Shown here: positions 12,223 to 14,430 of the stretch, one piece after another
Layout of the letters: each line of letters starts with the position of its first letter
Position numbering within the stretch: the stretch's first letter is position 1
Assembly (NCBI GenBank): GCA_003452695.1
Contig: DMNP01000144.1
Location: 1-14,430 of the forward strand
Length of the DNA stretch: 14,430 nt
Reading direction: 5' to 3'
Origin: Eggerthellaceae bacterium
GTDB taxonomy: Bacteria > Actinomycetota > Coriobacteriia > Coriobacteriales > Eggerthellaceae
Program-made: the position numbers and the translations under genes
The notes under the pieces: generated by a model
What the model saw: only the letters and a program-made list of their open reading frames with translations
Databases searched by the model: none
Told to the model about the DNA's origin: nothing

Positions 12223-12555
12223 CTACCTCGCCGCACCCAACATCGGAGCCGCGAGCGGGCAAGCCACCTTGTCGGGCTTGCCCGTCAGGATGTTGTACCA
12301 AGTGCCTCCGAACAGCACGTAAAGCGCCTTGAGCTCGATGTGCCCGGCATGTGTTGCGCTCCCCAGATAGCGCACCGCACCATCGCCTAACTCGCCTTCC
12401 GGCACCCATGTGCTGTCGTTCGCCCAGAACTCGCAAAGCTCGGTCCCATCGTAGGCGACGAGCGCTCCGGTGCGCTTGTCGGTCGTCTTGATGGGAAGCG
12501 CCTTCAGCTTGCCGTCACGTTTCAATTGCTCGATTATGTCAACGGGCCCAGCCAC
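12223..12555 (-). CDS. Conserved-looking hypothetical protein, 110 residues
   Basis: A soluble protein of about 110 residues that I do not recognise. It begins with an amphipathic helix (VDIIEQLKRDGKLKALPI), then beta-rich sequence (ALVAYDGTELCEFW, STWVPEGEL) and an aromatic stretch, IELKALYVLFGGTWYNILTG. There is no signal peptide or membrane helix. GTG 12555 is chosen because GAGGGGG lies nine bases before it. The in-frame TTG at 12564 abuts that site with no spacing and is unlikely. Codon use resembles the neighbours, and the reading frame fills the gap between the VOC enzyme and the isomerase in the same direction, which supports a real gene. The upstream gap (12556-12707) holds a perfect 12-base stem-loop. 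Function unknown. Confidence 0.6.
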   Translation of the reverse strand: MAGPVDIIEQLKRDGKLKALPIKTTDKRTGALVAYDGTELCEFWANDSTWVPEGELGDGAVRYLGSATHAGHIELKALYVLFGGTWYNILTGKPDKVACPLAAPMLGAAR

Positions 12556-12647
12556 GTCGAACAACCCCCTCGAATAGTTTCTCTACCAGGTATTGTGCAG
12601 CCTCAACTCCAACGGTTCAATTTCCAATAGAGGTGCTTTAACGCAAA

Positions 12648-12678
12648 TTGGGTGACACTTGCGCACAGTGTCACCCAA
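12648..12678 (-). terminator. Perfect 12-base stem-loop after the VOC gene
   Basis: TTGGGTGACACT (12648-12659) and AGTGTCACCCAA (12667-12678) pair perfectly around seven bases. On the minus strand AATTTGCG follows, a weak U tract. It is either the terminator of the VOC gene or, as a GTGACACT dyad, an operator for the next gene. Confidence 0.5.
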
Positions 12679-12707
12679 TAGAGATCACAGCCCCCAGTTA
12701 GTAGCAG

Positions 12708-13346
12708 CTACTTGCCGCCCATCGGGATGAACATGTGGTCGGGATTGCCGTCCCACTTGTCCTTGGCACCCAGGATGGCATCGTGCAGACGCTTGGCACG
12801 CGGCTCGATGAACTGCACCGCGAAACCGACCTTCTTGCGCATGTCGGCGACCATGAACGACGGCTTACCAGCGTTTGCGCGGACCATTTCCTCGTCCGCT
12901 CCGGTCGCACGCGCCTTCTCGAGCGCGTTCTCGAGGTCGGGATACCCGACGGTGATAACGGGAATGCCGTAGAAGTCGCACGCCTCTTGCGCTTCGGCCA
13001 AGCTGTCCACGAAAATGTGCACGTGGTTCAGCCCCGGCTCGTCCTGCTTGTTGAGCTCCGTGAACATGGTCGGAATAGACCAGTCGTTCTGCGTGACGAC
13101 CTCGATGGAGTGGCTGCCCCACGCGCCGTAGCTTGCATGGAACTCGAGGCCCGTGCAGTCTACTTCCTCGCCGTGGTAGAGCAGCTTGCCGAACGTGTTG
13201 GTCGTGTAGAAGAACGGGCCCGATCCGAACAACTTGTTGTGCTCAATCATGAACTGGCGCCAATCGGGTGCGCAGAAGCCGAGCTGATGGACCCAGTCCT
13301 TTCCCTTGAAATAGCTCTCGAAATCCTTGGAGACGATCTCGGTCAT
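12708..13346 (-). CDS. VOC-superfamily (glyoxalase/extradiol/epimerase-like) enzyme
   Basis: A 212-residue protein with two beta-alpha-beta-beta-beta modules of the vicinal oxygen chelate fold. The first opens with VHQLGFCAPDW (19-29) and ends SHSIEVVTQ (79-86). The second opens with LNHVHIFVDSLAEAQEAC (107-123) and ends GFAVQFIEP (174-182). Likely metal ligands are His20, Glu82, His108 or His110, and Glu181. The family includes glyoxalase I, methylmalonyl-CoA epimerase and ring-cleaving dioxygenases; the substrate cannot be told from motifs. ATG 13346 follows AAGGA by about eight bases. A DHA2-type MFS exporter gene ends 158 bases upstream in the same direction. The pair may handle one small molecule, for example a dietary or host-derived aromatic compound in a gut Eggerthellaceae member; that is inference. 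A strong stem-loop follows. Confidence 0.8.
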   Translation of the reverse strand: MTEIVSKDFESYFKGKDWVHQLGFCAPDWRQFMIEHNKLFGSGPFFYTTNTFGKLLYHGEEVDCTGLEFHASYGAWGSHSIEVVTQNDWSIPTMFTELNKQDEPGLNHVHIFVDSLAEAQEACDFYGIPVITVGYPDLENALEKARATGADEEMVRANAGKPSFMVADMRKKVGFAVQFIEPRAKRLHDAILGAKDKWDGNPDHMFIPMGGK

Positions 13347-13384
13347 GATGATCCTTCCTCTTATCGTCGTATTTCGTTTGGGGA

Positions 13385-13462
13385 AACGGGCCTGCCAGCA
13401 GGAGGGGAAGCCGGCAAGCCCGTTCGTTCACAGCGGTCGCTAAAGGAGCAAACGCGACCGCT
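13385..13462 (-). promoter_or_regulatory. Two stem-loops between the MFS and VOC genes
   Basis: AACGGGCCTGCC (13385-13396) with GGCAAGCCCGTT (13413-13424) has one internal mismatch. AGCGGTCGC (13432-13440) with GCGACCGCT (13454-13462) is perfect. Neither has a T run. They may terminate or stabilise the MFS transcript, or set the ratio of the two gene products. Confidence 0.4.
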
Positions 13463-13504
13463 TGGGGTTGGCTTGCAGATGGCGGATCGACCGCCACATC
13501 GGAA

Positions 13505-14430
13505 CTAGTCCTCGACCTGATCGGCTTCGGGCTTCTTCAGCAGGAACGTGATGAAGAACAGGACGATCCAGGCCACCAGCGCGACGATCATGCACATGCG
13601 CATGCCACCAGCAGGGTTCATGCCTACGAGCAGGGTGAAGATGGCCATGCCGATGCCTGCGCCCAAGCTCTGGCCGAGCTGGATCGTCGAGTTGCCGATC
13701 GTGCGCAGCTCGGCACTCAACATGATCTGCGGCGCAGCGGATTGGGTAGCCTTCTGCTGCGAGTCGAAGACACCAGCCAGGAACATGAGCACGTAGATGG
13801 CCCATACCGGCACGCCTGGCACGAGCACGAAGACGAAAGCCGCCATGACGACAACGCGGAACACATTGCCGAGCGTCATGACGTTCTTCGCAGTACCGGA
13901 CTTGGCGATCATCTTACCGAAAACCGGGCTCAGGAACAGGCCAAGCACCGCCATGAGAACGCTTGCGAGGCCACCGGCCAAAGCAGGGCCTATAGTCAGG
14001 CAGATCGGGTCCTCAGTCAGTTGACGCATGATGAAACCGGCGATGAAGAACGACAGGGCCATGGCGCCGAAGTTATGCAGGAAGTTCGCGCTGGCGAGTA
14101 CGACCGTGTTGCGATCCTTCAAGGCATCGACGGGTATGATGGCGTCGTTTTGCTTCTTGCGAATGATGAACGCGAGCACAACGAGCGAAATGAGCGCAAC
14201 GACGAGCAGGCCGGTATTCAACGGCGTGCCGAAGCGCACGTAGCTCCCGCCCATGGATAGCGCGAGGATGAGGCAGCCGAGGAAAATCGTGATAACGATA
14301 GCTCCGGCAAAATCGAACGCGCCGCCCTTGCGAGCGAGGTCGGCAACTTCTTCCTTAGTAACCTTGACGCCCATCAGGACGATGATGAAGGCCACGGCCA
14401 GGATCGCGAACAGGATCCAGCACCACACGC
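13505..14430 (-). CDS. MFS transporter, DHA2-like, partial (N-terminus beyond the window)
   Basis: The C-terminal 308 codons or so of a major facilitator superfamily permease, open to the right edge. About nine hydrophobic helices are visible, for instance WILFAILAVAFIIVLMGV, FAGAIVITIFLGCLILAL, TGLLVVALISLVVLAFII, a pair around FLHNFGAMALSFFIAGFIM, then LFLSPVFGKMIAKSGTAKNVM (a motif-A-like loop after a helix). It ends in a charged tail, LLKKPEADQVED. The large helix count in this half and the linker PVDALKDRNTVVLASANF resemble the 14-helix DHA2 (EmrB/QacA) group of drug or metabolite/proton antiporters. Substrate unknown. It precedes the VOC gene in the same direction, so the two may form a transcription unit separated by stem-loops. 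Stop TAG at 13507-13505. Confidence 0.85.
   Translation of the reverse strand, partial: VWCWILFAILAVAFIIVLMGVKVTKEEVADLARKGGAFDFAGAIVITIFLGCLILALSMGGSYVRFGTPLNTGLLVVALISLVVLAFIIRKKQNDAIIPVDALKDRNTVVLASANFLHNFGAMALSFFIAGFIMRQLTEDPICLTIGPALAGGLASVLMAVLGLFLSPVFGKMIAKSGTAKNVMTLGNVFRVVVMAAFVFVLVPGVPVWAIYVLMFLAGVFDSQQKATQSAAPQIMLSAELRTIGNSTIQLGQSLGAGIGMAIFTLLVGMNPAGGMRMCMIVALVAWIVLFFITFLLKKPEADQVED

Noticed and set aside
13440..13805. Minus-strand frame of 121 codons at the end of the MFS gene
   Set aside because: An out-of-frame shadow of the MFS C-terminus; it crosses the two stem-loops and has no start signal.

Overview
The window is GC-rich DNA whose proteins and gene neighbourhoods look like a gut Coriobacteriia member, most likely Eggerthellaceae (Slackia, Adlercreutzia or Eggerthella type). 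This is inferred from base composition, the HTH/protein-kinase pair, the secreted tandem-domain protein and the integrase style. No rRNA or tRNA gene is present to confirm it. No CRISPR array, complete insertion sequence or complete prophage was seen.

Bases 1-2170 form a metal and phosphate region. A Pit-family phosphate transporter on the minus strand is cut by the window edge. Its long leader looks like a yybP-ykoY (Mn2+) riboswitch followed by a terminator. Divergent to it is a translationally coupled pair: a short COG0523/CobW-type GTPase and a His-rich metal-binding protein. Together they resemble one COG0523 protein split in two. Bases 2400-3740 carry an HdeD-family membrane protein (minus), a shortened rhodanese domain (plus) and possibly a very small minus-strand transcript.

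Bases 3738-6440 hold a NdpA-type nucleoid-associated protein and then a scar. A reading frame runs from the N-terminal half of a tyrosine integrase directly into the C-terminal third of a NhaC-type Na+/H+ antiporter. Divergent to it is a shortened AlbA_2 (Schlafen-like) regulator whose promoter carries repeated GCGCCA boxes. The stretch reads as the remains of a mobile element.

Bases 6700-9892 are the most system-like part. They encode an XRE-type HTH protein, overlapped by 8 bases by a transmembrane Ser/Thr protein kinase with a large exported domain, followed by a secreted three-module protein. The best start of the secreted gene is separated from its frame by a run of six T. A Fic protein with a fused VbhA-like N-terminus follows (10156-11055).

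Bases 11113-14430 are all on the minus strand: a 12-cysteine small protein, an SlyD-like FKBP isomerase with a CTCGCH tail, an unrecognised 110-residue protein, a VOC-superfamily enzyme, and a DHA2-type MFS transporter cut by the right edge. A nearly identical stem-loop terminator (GTTACRAAGCC...GGTTTTGTAAC) recurs after several genes. The calls rest on reading translations and dyads by eye. No database search or folding program was run.
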